A stretch of DNA of 64,000 nucleotides from Isochrysis galbana (GCA_018136815.1 CM030939.1:4643419-4707418); one strand, 5' to 3'; shown: positions 53,964 to 64,000, counted from the first letter of the stretch. Made by a program: numbers and translations. The notes: a model not told the origin generated them from the sequence alone.

Positions 53964-55004
53964 ATGCCGGCGGGTAGTCGCTCCTTCTCACGCGCCCCGC
54001 TGCTGCGCGCGTTGGTGGGCATCGCTGCTATCGGGCGGACAGATGGCTTCCGCAGCTGCGCCCTCACGGACACTGTCGCCGACTGGTCCGCCCTCGGGTC
54101 GTGGAAGAAGCCAGAGATAGAGCTCAAGCACTGCACGATCATTACAGTCCACACCAATCTCGGAATCCGCGTGCAGGCTGGCTCGTATGCTGGAGGATCG
54201 TCGGGCACGGAGGCGCTTGATGAGCTCGTCGTTACGCTGGCGGCCTCCCTTGGAGCCGACAGCGAGATCGAGACTGTTGACTTCGCAGGCACACGCATCG
54301 GCGACACAGGTGCAGCTGCACTTGCTGCAGCTCTACACTCAAACAGCCACCTTAATAGACTTAATCTGAGCGGCTGTGGTATTGGTGATGAAGGGGTTAC
54401 AGCGCTCGCTCATGCACTTGCTTTGAATACCGCTCTCATCGACCTCGATTTGAGCGACAACGACTTTGGGGTGGAGGGGACTGAAGCACTCGCAAGTGCG
54501 CTAAAGCACAATCGGGCACTCCAGATACTGTGGCTCTTTGACAACGCTATCGAATCTTCCGGTGCCGTCGCGTTGGCCAAGGCACTTCCAGAAGGCTGTT
54601 CATTGACTCGGCTCGGTCTAGGTGGCATAGTGCACCTCCATGGTGGCCGGAAGGCGTACGTTCACATTGGCAACGAAGCCAAGGCTGAGCTTGCCATTGC
54701 TGAGGCGCAGGTTGCGCAGAGAAGTTCCGGTGACCAACGCTTTCGAATCGTTTACTACGCCTTATCTCTGAAGTCGGAGGATCGAGCTGTGTCCATAACG
54801 GACTCTCAGTGGGATCCGAGCGGACGCTTCTTCATCTGGAGAGAGCATGAGGGGTCAGATATGTCAAGCATGCTAGTCATCTTGTTCCCAACATGCGCAA
54901 GCATAGCACTTTTGCTCCTTTTCATCCGGCATGTGAGTGCCAGAACTCACGAGCGGAGGCAATGCGGGAGACCTATGAGAATAGGGAGTATCCCTATGGT
55001 GTGA
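53964..55004 (+). CDS. leucine-rich-repeat protein with a C-terminal membrane segment (346 aa)
   Basis: A single exon. Residues 1-35 are basic then hydrophobic (LLRALVGIAAIG) and may be a signal peptide. From about residue 85 there are four to five ribonuclease-inhibitor-type repeats of 28 residues with the LxxLxLxxxxIGxxGxxxLAxAL pattern (for example HLNRLNLSGCGIGDEGVTAL and LIDLDLSDNDFGVEGTEALA). Residues about 235-290 are non-repeat and would lie on the same side as the LRRs. A hydrophobic stretch at about residues 299-320 (VILFPTCASIALLLLFIRHV) looks like a transmembrane helix with a short basic tail outside it. The topology suggests a type I membrane receptor-like or scaffolding protein; the ligand is unknown. 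Confidence 0.82.
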   Translation: MPAGSRSFSRAPLLRALVGIAAIGRTDGFRSCALTDTVADWSALGSWKKPEIELKHCTIITVHTNLGIRVQAGSYAGGSSGTEALDELVVTLAASLGADSEIETVDFAGTRIGDTGAAALAAALHSNSHLNRLNLSGCGIGDEGVTALAHALALNTALIDLDLSDNDFGVEGTEALASALKHNRALQILWLFDNAIESSGAVALAKALPEGCSLTRLGLGGIVHLHGGRKAYVHIGNEAKAELAIAEAQVAQRSSGDQRFRIVYYALSLKSEDRAVSITDSQWDPSGRFFIWREHEGSDMSSMLVILFPTCASIALLLLFIRHVSARTHERRQCGRPMRIGSIPMV

Positions 55005-55713
55005 TGCCCTAATACTGGTGAGGGCACAAAAGCTTCGAGCTCCATTGAGTTGGATCCATAAATTCTTGGTCCGCTGGTATCAGTAACTCCTTATCCGCCT
55101 GGTACCCTAGCTCGGACGTGGCAAGCGTATGCTAGCAGTAGCGTAGCCGACACACGCATGGCGACCTGCACACAACAAGGCAAGCACACGCGTGACGGTC
55201 AATAATACGCACAACTCACAAATATACAAATACAACGGAACACCAACTACGCGCACACGCCAGGGACCACAGAAACTAGCCCAACCATCCCACCAAAAGG
55301 CCTACCAAGACCCACACTTTGAACTAGGCCCAAGTTAGTGCTTAGTGCACCTGGGCCGTACCCCGGAAACCGAAAAAAAAAGGAAAAGGAAAAGGAAAGA
55401 AGGGGGGGAGGGGAAGGTGAAGGAGGTGGAGGGAAGGGAGTTAAGGGCGGTGTCGGTAGACGGTAGAGGGATGGATCGTACCCAGTCCGTAGTAGGTGTT
55501 GGCCCAGAATCTTCCGATTTTTTTTTCAGCTCAGATTGATGCAGGCGCGCTGAGAGAATAGTCTAATATTTGGTTACCTCAGAAATGTTAAGAGTAAAAA
55601 GGTCTAGATAGATGGGCTACGGACGGCTTTCCCGCGCTTCCCGCCCCATCTCCCACCTTCCAGGCCTTCTCTGCAGACGAGGGCGAAAGGTGCACAGGTG
55701 GGTCTGAGTCTGG
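55005..55713. other. intergenic region with dispersed repeat copy 3
   Basis: About 55400-55530 carries, on the minus strand, the GGAAGATTCTGGG repeat also found near 17397 and 45064. Otherwise the DNA is AT-neutral with no supported gene. Confidence 0.4.
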
Positions 55714-57600
55714 ATGGTGGAGGAGGCAGCGAGTCACACGGTGGCAGTGGAGGCACGCCTGATCCTCCCTGGCCGACTGTGCGTCTGCACGCTTGGGGAC
55801 GAACTGGGCACACCACTCGAGCACATCCGTCGCGTGCTGCGCATGGCGCACCCGGCATCGGACAAGGTGCTTGTCGCGCGGGGCCCAGAGGGGCTCGTGT
55901 TGATGCACTGCTTGGCTGATTCTGGGCTCGCCGAACGTCTGATGGGTCGCGATCGCGTGCGTTCGAGGCGGGAATGCTCTACGGCACACCTGCTAGATGG
56001 CGCGCTACTGCATGATGCCCTGCAGCACTGGCTCGAATTCTTGCTCATCAGCGACAGGGGCTATATGCCGATCCCCGGAGGTTTCTTGTTGGGCGTGAAA
56101 AATGCAGAAAGCGCAGCTGCTCTGTCCGGGCATTTGCGCTCGGCACCCGCTGTGAAGCTGAGCCTTGTCTTTGGCCCTCATTACGTGATAGCAGGAGGCA
56201 AAGTCAAGGTGGAAATAACGATCTGCTGCAGCTTGCAAGGGCGATGCTGGAAGTCAACTGATGGGTTGTCACAACTACTTCAAAATGATAGACAGCTTGT
56301 TTCGGAGCTCAAGGCCAGCGGCTACGTCGATCTGACCACCGATCCCTGGTGGCCACGATACCTTGATCCAGACCGAATGAATGATCGTACCAATGAAGTC
56401 AGCCTGCTGCCATATTGTGAACGTGCGACCATCCTCTCCATTTCGATGGATCCACCCACCAAATGGCCGAATGGAGCGTGGATTACGGATACGAGCCCAT
56501 TTATCACCTGGGACGAGCACGCGAATCAACTGTGGGAACAGCTCGGGCTCTGGGTCGACCGTACGCACCTTTCTCCATTTTGTGTCGTGAGACTAGAACT
56601 TGATACGGCACCGAATGAAATGTTTGATGATGGGCGCTCTTGCCCATGGCAAGTTGTGCCTGCGAGTATTATCTGGCCCGCAGCGGGCATGAGAGTTATC
56701 CGGCGCGCCACGCAGCTCAAGGCCCAGGAAAATTTGGAAAGATTGCTGCGTTGGCTTAACGAGCAAACGCCACTGGGGCTTGGAGCGATCGAATTCGTCG
56801 GTGCCATCCCAATCTTGTCCAGGTCCCACGACGTCTTCTTGACTAGCAGAGGCTCGCAAACCAAGGAGCTTATCCCCCCTTCCTCAATTGATGGGCTCGC
56901 AAGAGATGCGCTTCGGCTCGGAGAAGTGTCGGAACCAATCCGTAGCATTTGCCGATGGCAAAGTGCCAATGCGGAAAGACCGGCGAACCATCAAGTCGCA
57001 CATTGTGCGGCACAACAGACGGGGGTTGCGCACCCATCATACGTCATAAAAAGGAAAGGGCCTCCCCTTTCAGGTATCGCGAACAAGGCTGCTCTTTCGA
57101 CAGAGTACAAGCCATCAATGGCTGGAAATATTGCTGCATTCCGGTGTGCGAGAACACCGGTTGGCATGACCCTCACTTCGATTTCACCCTCGAGCGCTAC
57201 TTCTTCGGCGAATGGCGCCGCCAGCGGCCATCATCGCAAATTCCCTCCGCCACGGGCACATAACAAGCCGTTTTCAGAAAAGACTCGCGAGCCTGCCGTA
57301 TTTAAAAGGCCGGCACCTAAACCGAAAGCGCATGTGCCCCCAAGGCGGCGGGTGAAGGTGGGCACGGTGCAAGTGCCAGTGCCAAGCGATCCAACGTCAA
57401 CGTCGACAGTGGTCCGCGCGTTTGTTCCACCTTCCGAGTCAGCCGTGGAAAGGATCGATATCAGCGTCCCTATTCTTGTCACAGATACTACAGCTCTCGC
57501 TCTGATGAAGGTTCCCATGCTCAAGCAGCAGTGCGCCCTACGAAATATGAAAGTGAGTGGCACCCGAGCACAACTACTAGAGCGACTTGGGGTGGCGTGA
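55714..57600 (+). CDS. unrecognised protein with a C-terminal SAP motif (628 aa)
   Basis: One open frame of 628 codons. Residues 1-380 look globular: ARLILPGRLCVCTLGDELGT, a repeated hydrophobic-charged pattern through YMPIPGGFLLGVKNAESAA, then VSLLPYCERATILSISMD and SPFCVVRLELD. Residues 400-590 are Ser/Pro/Lys-rich and disordered. The last 35 residues (LMKVPMLKQQCALRNMKVSG, then TRAQLLERL) are a good SAP helix-turn-helix pair, expected to bind DNA or RNA. The arrangement of the 230-370 region loosely recalls the animal C18orf63 family, which I offer only as a lead. The start at 55714 is the first ATG of the frame. A nuclear role is inferred from the SAP motif. Confidence 0.75.
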   Translation: MVEEAASHTVAVEARLILPGRLCVCTLGDELGTPLEHIRRVLRMAHPASDKVLVARGPEGLVLMHCLADSGLAERLMGRDRVRSRRECSTAHLLDGALLHDALQHWLEFLLISDRGYMPIPGGFLLGVKNAESAAALSGHLRSAPAVKLSLVFGPHYVIAGGKVKVEITICCSLQGRCWKSTDGLSQLLQNDRQLVSELKASGYVDLTTDPWWPRYLDPDRMNDRTNEVSLLPYCERATILSISMDPPTKWPNGAWITDTSPFITWDEHANQLWEQLGLWVDRTHLSPFCVVRLELDTAPNEMFDDGRSCPWQVVPASIIWPAAGMRVIRRATQLKAQENLERLLRWLNEQTPLGLGAIEFVGAIPILSRSHDVFLTSRGSQTKELIPPSSIDGLARDALRLGEVSEPIRSICRWQSANAERPANHQVAHCAAQQTGVAHPSYVIKRKGPPLSGIANKAALSTEYKPSMAGNIAAFRCARTPVGMTLTSISPSSATSSANGAASGHHRKFPPPRAHNKPFSEKTREPAVFKRPAPKPKAHVPPRRRVKVGTVQVPVPSDPTSTSTVVRAFVPPSESAVERIDISVPILVTDTTALALMKVPMLKQQCALRNMKVSGTRAQLLERLGVA

Positions 57601-57924
57601 TGCGAGCAGTAGATGACTCGTCGCACGATAGTGAGCATGTGAGGATGTTTTGGTTGCTGATGCTTATTCTTTATCTTCCACTTGCACTCTACTCATGCAC
57701 GCGCATCATCGCTAATTTCCTCTACTGTTGCGCAAGCTTATTCATTATCAATGTTGTACCCCCGCTGCACTATTCATTATTCATTGGCAAAAGCTCTTCC
57801 GACCACCTACCAAATCATTGGCTTTTTCAAACTGATAGGTTATGGATTTCAAACCCAAACGCACATACGACGTGCGAATCAATACTGATCTCTTTGAAAA
57901 TAGGCGAGTCAGAGTCGGAGTCGG

Positions 57925-58400
57925 GGGCGCTAAAGAGGGAACTGGGGAAGGGGGAGGGGGTTGTTAGGGGTTAAGGTTGGGTAGTAGGGAGGTACATAAG
58001 CACACTGCCTCAAGCCGCACGAGTAGCGGGGATTTTTAAGAAGATTTTTTTAGATATAGTGTATAGAGTGCCTTTCGGGAATATGAATAGGTTATAGGTT
58101 ATCGATCATGATGTCCTCCCTACTCCTGCATCCGTCTTGGGTGAAAAGCGGGCGGCTTTGTTCAGTGCTTCTAAGATGTTGGTTATTCTCGGGCATTCGC
58201 CCAGCGAGGTGTGTCGAGGATTCGTCCTCCTCCTTACATAGACGGCACGTGTTGTTACGATCCGGGAATCGGTTGTATGTGCCCACTCGTCTATGGGTAA
58301 TATGTTTGTAGTGTAGGTGCATATCTCGCGCCGCCGTCACCATTGGGGACGGGTACCCTTCGGCAAGAAGTTTCTTGAGTGAAGTGGCAGGCGCCACAGA
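57925..58400 (-). mobile_element. LINE-like non-LTR retrotransposon 3' end
   Basis: On the minus strand, a frame from about 58400 to 58092 ends with a zinc-knuckle typical of the C-terminus of non-LTR retrotransposon polyproteins (NNTCRLCKEEDESSTHL, then RSTEQSRPLFTQDG). The roughly 165 bp that follow it recur without the coding part at 41408-41545, as expected of a shared 3' untranslated region. No reverse-transcriptase motif is present, so the copy is 5'-truncated. Confidence 0.6.
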
Positions 58401-58750
58401 TCTTGCGCCTTGCTTAACGTGCCACTCAACGTGCTACTCAATGAGCGCACAGATTTTAGTCTATTTGAGGGGCACGTAATGTTATCACTGCGACTGTGGC
58501 GATGCCGCTACTAAATGTTGGCCGTGCAACACGGGACTGCGGACAAAGCTTCCCTCTTGTGCTGCTCGCTTTTCGTGCCATTCAGACTGCCCTAACGGGA
58601 TGGCTTGGTGGTTAGCCATGCGAGAGAGTGCGACAAGGAAGACAAGCCTCGATAGATCAAGTGGCACCGCAACCCCATCGCGAATGAAATTAAATTCGAC
58701 TGCAACCACTCGCAGGGAAGCTAGCCCCTACGCAGCGAGGCAAGAATATC
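58401..58750. other. short intergenic region
   Basis: No gene is seen. It holds the 3' UTR of the minus-strand PDI gene. Confidence 0.4.
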
Positions 58751-61700
58751 TCAAGCCTTCTTCGCCTTCGCCTTGGCCTTCTTCTTCTTCTTCGCGATCT
58801 TCTTGAGCTTTTCCTCGAGCTGACGTTTCTTCTCGATGGCCTTGAGCTGCTTCTCTCGCCGCGCTGCGCACAACAAATCCATGGAGCCACATTCTTCTAG
58901 TTCAGACTGTGAGGTCCAGCAAACAGGCATTTTGAGGAGTGAGTCAGGCACCACCGATTCAGTGTGCGTGGCAGTGCTCCGTGCGGGAGGGGTGGGGGGG
59001 AAAGAAGATCCGCGCGCCCGGTGCTAGTGTGTAAGGCGTGAAAAACGCGCGCCTCACCTCCATACGCTCTAGCTCACTCATCTGGTCTTTGTGCTTGGAC
59101 GCACTTTGCCCACCCGCGGCGGCGGCGGCAGCGGCGGCGGCCTCCGCTTCCCGTGCCTCCCGCTCGCGCCTCTCTTCCTCCAGTATCTCCGCCATTATCT
59201 CGTCCGCAAGCGGGTCGTCTTCCTCGACCACAGCTGCTGCTCCACGAGGTACAGATGCGCAGTCGACCTCTTGAAGCGTTGGGATGGCGTCTATGCTCTC
59301 TGTTGCCTTGCGCCCACTTGCCACTCCCATCCCAAAGGCGCCGAGAGTCTCGGCGTCGAAGGAGCCGATGGCGCGCGCCCAGCGCAGCTTGGAGGGCGAG
59401 ATCACAAGCATGGTGGGCAGGTCCGTTTCGGTGAGCCCGAAGGCGGAGAGAAAATCGACGTGGCATGTCGCGTCAAGCCAGGAAAAGGCGAGTGGCCCAC
59501 CCGCCCGCCGCGCGCGCAGCTTGGTAAGCATGTCTAGCTGCGATTGCTTGTTCGAGTTGTCGGAACTGCCGTCGAGCAGCGCCACAGCACAAAGCCCACC
59601 TCGAGAGGCGCACTCGGCATCCCATGTCGCCGCCGTGAGCTCAGGGATGGGCCCCACATCCTTGGTAGCTCTTGTTGCTGCCTTTGGGGCGTCCTCTTCA
59701 TCGTCAGATTGAGCGCCACGACTGGGACCAGCGGAGGCGCCGAGCTCGTGGAGTCGACTCTGAATGAATGATGCGATGAAGGTTGCAATGTTGCCGTAGT
59801 TGAACTTGCCGTGGACCTGAGGGGTGAATCTCGCGCCCTGCGATGCAAGGGAAGGCGAGACACTGGTCGATACGAGACGCCAATGCTCAGGGCGCCCGAG
59901 TGCGCAACGCTAGGATAGGAGGATTGACGCCAGCGTATACCTGGAGCTGAATCTGTTTTTCCTGCCCTGCGTCGGGAGGCATTTCAGCAGGAAACATGAT
60001 GAGGAGCGCAGGTGCCTTTTCGACTTGGAACTGCGCCATTAGACTTGCTGGGGCGAAGCCGAACTCGAGTTGGCCCTCAAAGGCGAGCGCGAGCGCGCGG
60101 TATAGCGGCGGAACCTCCGACTTCTCGGAGAAGAGGAGGCAAGCGGCGCGGGTGGGCGTCGAGCTAAAGCTCGTCGAGAAAAACGGGTCGAGGTTGGCCG
60201 GGTGAAGCCGCTCCACCTGTGCGGAAGTCAGGAGCGGTATGCCATGACGCATTGGGACTCCCCTCACGCATACTCTATTTCCCCAGCACGACGAGAACCA
60301 TGGCCGCAATCGCTAGCTCTCCGCCAGGTTGTGAGCCAGGCACAAATGTAGCGAGCGAGGCGGCACATGCGGCTCAGGTTGTCATGAGACTCGTCGACCA
60401 CACGCTAAGCCCAATGCCCTTAAGTCAAATGTGCATGTTTCCTTGGCGTGCCCCTGCTCCCAAAGGCGGTGCTCACCTGCTTCTCTGGCAAGGACGTCAG
60501 AGCCGCTTTTTTGGCAGCATCGAGGCCTGATGCATCGGCTGCGAAGCGAATCGCCTTCTTCGGCGCTTTCTCAGCCGCACCATACTTCAGTACCGCCAAA
60601 CCTGGAATCTTCTTGACTCCGTACTCGGATGCCAGGTCGACTGGTGCACGTCCGACAACCGCCTGGCCGAAAACGGACTCTGCGAGCGGCTCCAGCCCCT
60701 CGACATCGCCGAACGCGATGATATGCGCGTCCTTGGGTAGCGAGCCTAGCGCCTCGGCATCAAGCTCCCGCACGAGCTGGGGATCGGTACCCCGTTGCGC
60801 CTCCGGCTGCGGCGGAGTAGCGGCGTATGAGGTGAGAAACTCGAGGATTGCGGCGGGCTTCATCTCGCCCATGTAGGTGACGGCTTGATCAAGGCTCCCT
60901 CCTGCGGGAACCACCACCAGCTTAGGGAAGGTGGCGTCACTACCAGCTAATGTGGTTGCGATCTGTGCGCTACTCGGTCCATGTGCCGACCCGATAAGCA
61001 TCCGATCGCGGAGCGCGACGCCCATCGACTTGAGCAGAGGTGTGACCTCGGGCTTCGAGCCAAGCAACACCGCTTTGGGAAGCGAGCCGTTGGCGAGGAA
61101 GGTGTCCAGGCCCCCATCCTTGAGGGGAATGACATAGGAGGACGGAATAGCTGCAGTAGCAAAATCGACCACTCCACGCGCTGTGCGCGGGCCGTTGTAC
61201 TCGAGGACCGGCTTGTGCATTTTTCCCGTGTATGGATTACGCTTCTGCTCAGGCATAAAGAGCTTTACGGTCGGGTACCCCTGAACGCCGTTGGCAGACG
61301 CCGTTTTTGGGTTCTTCTCCGCATTGACCGCGCCGAATTTGACGATGCCACGCAAATTGTCTGCTGCCTTTAGATAGCCCTTGGCGAACTGCTTGCAGTG
61401 ACCACACCTGCGGACACGAATCAGCATTCACCTTGGATGTATTCAACGACTCATGAGAGGCAAACTATGAGCCCCGTGCCATACGACTACTAGTCAAATG
61501 ATGGGGTAGACAAATGATCGGAAGCAACATGCTTTGCACATGCACCTCTCCCAGGCTGAGCGTTTGCCTATCCTTGTTTCTATGCATGCTCTCTCTCCCT
61601 CTCCCTCTGCCCTTGCAGCTAGCTGCCAGTAGTCCTTCGTACCCACCCTCCCTCGGCGAGCGGCCCTTCAAGATTCGCTCCTCTCAGCTGCCCTTCCCTC

Positions 61701-62274
61701 CGATTCACCCTGCTCACAGTCTCACTTCCTACTCTCTTACAGCCCAACTCCGCCATTGCTCTGCCGCTCTCTCCCTTGGACTCCATGCTGCTCGTCACTC
61801 TCCGCTCTCGCCTCCTCCATCTCATTCCTTTACTCGTAGCGGGCAGCCCTCCATCGCTTCCTCACTGACTGTCCCTGCACTCCGCGCTCTGTTTGCCCCT
61901 CCTTCCTCCCTCTTCCCTCCTCCTCCTTTGCCCCTTCTCTCGCTTTCTATCCCCCTTCAAGTCCTCCCCCCCCATTCCCTGCCCTTCAAACACCCCACCC
62001 CCTCCCCCCTCCCCCTCCCTCCCCCCTTCCCTCTCCCCCTCCCTCTTCCTCCCCCTCCCCTCCCTCTCCCTCCCCCCTTCCCCCCTCGCTTCCTCCCCAC
62101 TCACCAGTCAGCGTAAAACTCGACCACCCACACCGCCGAGGCATCCTGGCTCATGCGCTGCTCAAAGTTGGCGTCGTCGAGCTGAACGATGGGTGAGGCG
62201 TCGTCGAACTCGTACAGCGGCTGCGCCACCACGCCACACGCCAGCGCGCACAGCGCTGCCAGCACACGAGCCAT
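58751..62274 (-). CDS. large protein disulfide isomerase, P5/PDIA6-related (770 aa, 5 exons)
   Basis: Exons on the minus strand: 62274-62105, 61407-60477, 60216-59941, 59837-59058 and 58906-58751; all phases close. Signal peptide MARVLAALCALACGVVAQ, then a thioredoxin domain whose active site is split by intron 1 and rejoined as FYADWCGHCKQFAKG (CGHC at residues 58-61). VQGYPTVKLF carries the cis-Pro. At least two further thioredoxin-like regions lack a CxxC. The C-terminal one (LCAVALLDGSS, LAFSWLDATCHVDFLSAFGL, DLPTMLVISPSKLRWARAIG) matches the b domain of the P5 subfamily. It is followed by an acidic/Ala-rich helix and a Lys-rich tail (KIAKKKKKAKAKAKKA). No KDEL-like signal is present. It forms or rearranges disulfides in the secretory pathway. 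The exon 5 acceptor is the least certain junction. Confidence 0.9.
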
Positions 62275-62612
62275 CGCCTCCTTGCCGCCACTCTGCGCGC
62301 GAGAGGAGAGAGAGAGAGCGGGGGAAGAAAGAGAGAGAGATCGGCGGGTGGTAGGTGCGAATAAACAGAGAAAGCAGAGGGAGAAAGAGGGAAGTCACGG
62401 AGGACGGGTGGAGGGCAAAGAGACGGAGAGGAGAGACCCAGCGGGAGGAGAAGGAGCACGAGTGGAGGGATGGCAGAGAGAAGTAAGAGAGAGAAGAAAT
62501 GTGAGAAGAGAGACCGGGGATTCGGGGTGTGAGGCGGGCAGGAGAAGGAGAAGGGGCGGGAGCGGCGGGGGGGAGGGGAGGGGGGGTCCCCGCCGGGCCC
62601 CGCACACGTCAG

Positions 62613-62660
<48 letters not shown>

Positions 62661-63174
62661 CGCTCGCTCTCTCGCTCTCGCTCTCCCTCCCCCCTTCCTT
62701 TTCCTTTTCCTTCGCCCCATCTCTACAGTTAAAAGATGCCTCGCCGCAGCCGGGATGATGTCATGATGTCGCGTTCCTAGTTGTTGAATACAAATACTAA
62801 TACTCCGTGTATTCACGAAAAGCCCCCGAACTGGGAGTGAATACGGATTCAAGATTCGAGGCCCCCCCCCCCCCCCAACGCGGCTAGATCTCTATAGGCT
62901 CTAGATCTCTATACTGAGTACTTTAGATGATAGATCACCGGGTGGCTGCCAGGGAGGCGCGGAGCGCAGAGGCTGAAGCGGGAGCGAGAGAGAGAGAGAG
63001 AGTAAAAAGTAAAAAAACAAACTATTCACTCTACAATATACAATATATATATATAATATATGTGTCTATATATAGGTATATGTATGGCGGGGCTTGAATA
63101 TAAGCTTGTATTCATTGAATTCAAGATCTAGGCCCTTGAATACGTACTATACCAATTCTTTTCCGCATGCGCAA
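62275..63174. other. upstream region of the PDI gene
   Basis: Purine-rich from 62300 to 62590, a CT microsatellite at 62614-62656, a C-run near 62863, and AT-rich DNA with a TATATATATAATATATG stretch near 63047. No gene is supported. Confidence 0.45.
62614..62656. repeat. CT microsatellite upstream of PDI
   Basis: A CT dinucleotide run followed by (GCTC)n, the same pattern as at 2931-3032. Confidence 0.9.
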
Positions 63175-63655
63175 CTAAGTTTATACTTGGTTCGCCCATG
63201 GGGCATGGGGGGGCACGAGCCCCCCGCTCTCTCCACTCCTCCCCTGCCGTGGGGCAGGAAGGAGGAACCACCCATCCCCCTAGCATGCCTGATGGCTTGC
63301 CAGGAGGCCACTGCCCTGCTGACCCACTCTCCCACTGACAGGCACGCCTGGTTCGCTCGTCCTGGCCCCTCGTGGCCAGCCCATCGCTCCAACCCCCCCC
63401 TCCCCCCCTGGTCGACAGGCAGACAGGTGCAGATTGGGGGTTGGGGTTGGGTTGGGGGTGAACGGCGTGCTGGGGTGCGCGGGGTCGGTGCGTGCACTGG
63501 GGGGAGGACAAATATCGAGGGGAGGGGGCAGTGCCCCCTCCCCCCGGTAGCACTCAGACACCTGACTTGTCAGGCATGGCGGGATTCCGGGACGGAAAAG
63601 TTGTGTCCAATTAGCTGGTGGGCTGGTGGGGTTGGCTAGGATATAACATTAATTA
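63175..63655 (+). repeat. composite of two dispersed repeats
   Basis: 63175-63252 matches the 6562-6625 repeat (AAGTTTATACTTGGTTCGCC, then a CTCTCTCCACTCCTCCCC block). 63462-63655 matches the 2250-2432 element, including the same final ATATAACATTAATTATTTT. The block sits directly upstream of the gene starting at 63715. Confidence 0.7.
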
Positions 63656-63714
63656 TTTTGTTTTTGTTAGTTGCCACTATTTTGGTGTCGAGGTATTTTG
63701 GGCCGCGCACGGCG

Positions 63715-64000
63715 ATGGCGCGCCACGCGATGCGCGCGCTGTGGCGCCGCGTCCATCCCGACCTCTTCCAGCAGTTCCCGGCGGCAGCAGAGGCGAATCA
63801 GCGGTCTATGCAGGAACTAGGCGCCTTCCTCTCACAGGCTGACGAGAGGCGGCACGCGCTCTACGCCGGAGGGGGTGCGCAGCTCCCCCCAACGCCAGTG
63901 GCGCGCTCTCTCACCTTCTTTGTCAGCACGGCTCCGCCTGCCTCGCCTCGCGAGGTCCGGCTGCGCTTTGTGCCACCGCACATCCCGCGACATCTGTCGG
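63715..64000 (+). CDS. DUF4460/TCAIM-like protein, 5' part only
   Basis: An ATG-started frame is open to the window edge (95 codons). It begins MARHAMRALWRRVHPDLFQQ and continues with a FPAAAEANQRSMQELGAFL helix, which matches the DUF4460 domain. The family core is a pattern like LRxFYxxVHPDLF..P....NExSLxxL, found in animal TCAIM (T-cell activation inhibitor, mitochondrial) and in many protists. FFVST then begins the following beta strand. The J-domain-like VHPD turn suggests a distant relation to DnaJ. The rest of the gene lies to the right. A dispersed repeat ends only about 60 bp before the ATG. Confidence 0.75.
   Translation, partial: MARHAMRALWRRVHPDLFQQFPAAAEANQRSMQELGAFLSQADERRHALYAGGGAQLPPTPVARSLTFFVSTAPPASPREVRLRFVPPHIPRHLS

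Overview
The window looks like nuclear DNA of a photosynthetic eukaryote, most likely a haptophyte. The evidence is a two-exon fucoxanthin chlorophyll a/c-binding protein with a bipartite plastid leader and haptophyte-style helices, GC-rich coding DNA, short GT-AG introns (one probable GC-AG), CT/GA microsatellites and many small dispersed repeats. There are no operons, Shine-Dalgarno sites or CRISPR arrays. Exon boundaries were worked out by eye from reading-frame continuity, splice dinucleotides and family alignment. Phases close exactly in every multi-exon model given, but no transcript evidence was available.

Layout: 0-4 kb holds a possible 3' gene fragment and repeats, including a short element bounded by 19-bp direct repeats. 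4-6.1 kb is a SAP/PDZ-like protein (+). 9-10.1 kb is a DUF1445/D-glutamate-cyclase-like enzyme (-). 11.5-12.5 kb is an element bounded by 18-bp direct repeats. 13.7-16.7 kb is a long unrecognised protein (-). 17-20 kb is repeats. 20.1-20.95 kb is a secreted FKBP isomerase (-). 21.3-22.7 kb is an AT-rich cassette of two overlapping small ORFs between related minisatellites, next to a GT29-like glycosyltransferase ORF. 23.1-23.8 kb is palindromic repeats. 24.5-26.4 kb is methylenetetrahydrofolate reductase (-). 27.9-29.3 kb is repeats with a chromodomain-like remnant. 29.8-32.3 kb is Misato/DML1 (-), divergent from a MYND zinc-finger gene (33.0-34.3 kb, +). 36.2-37.8 kb is a sterol C4 dehydrogenase (-), divergent from an ECHDC1-like decarboxylase (38.3-39.2 kb, +). 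40.1-40.8 kb is the light-harvesting protein. 43.3-44.9 kb is a short-chain dehydrogenase fusion (+). 45.9-50 kb is a nest of retroelement pieces (Ty1/copia RT-RNase H, unknown coding fragments, repeats). 50.5-53.0 kb is a PFKFB-type enzyme (-), divergent from a leucine-rich-repeat protein (54-55 kb, +). 55.7-57.6 kb is a SAP-tailed unknown protein (+). 58 kb is a LINE-like tail. 58.8-62.3 kb is a large protein disulfide isomerase (-). 63.7 kb to the end is the start of a DUF4460/TCAIM-like gene.

Functionally these are scattered housekeeping genes: ER folding (FKBP, PDI), one-carbon metabolism (MTHFR), fructose-2,6-bisphosphate control, sterol synthesis, acyl-CoA proofreading, mitochondrial morphology (Misato) and photosynthesis. 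No multi-gene pathway cluster is evident. The least explained parts are the AT-rich cassette at 21.5-22.7 kb, the inverted-repeat elements at 17.6 and 23.2 kb, and the PFKFB gene with a diverged kinase half.
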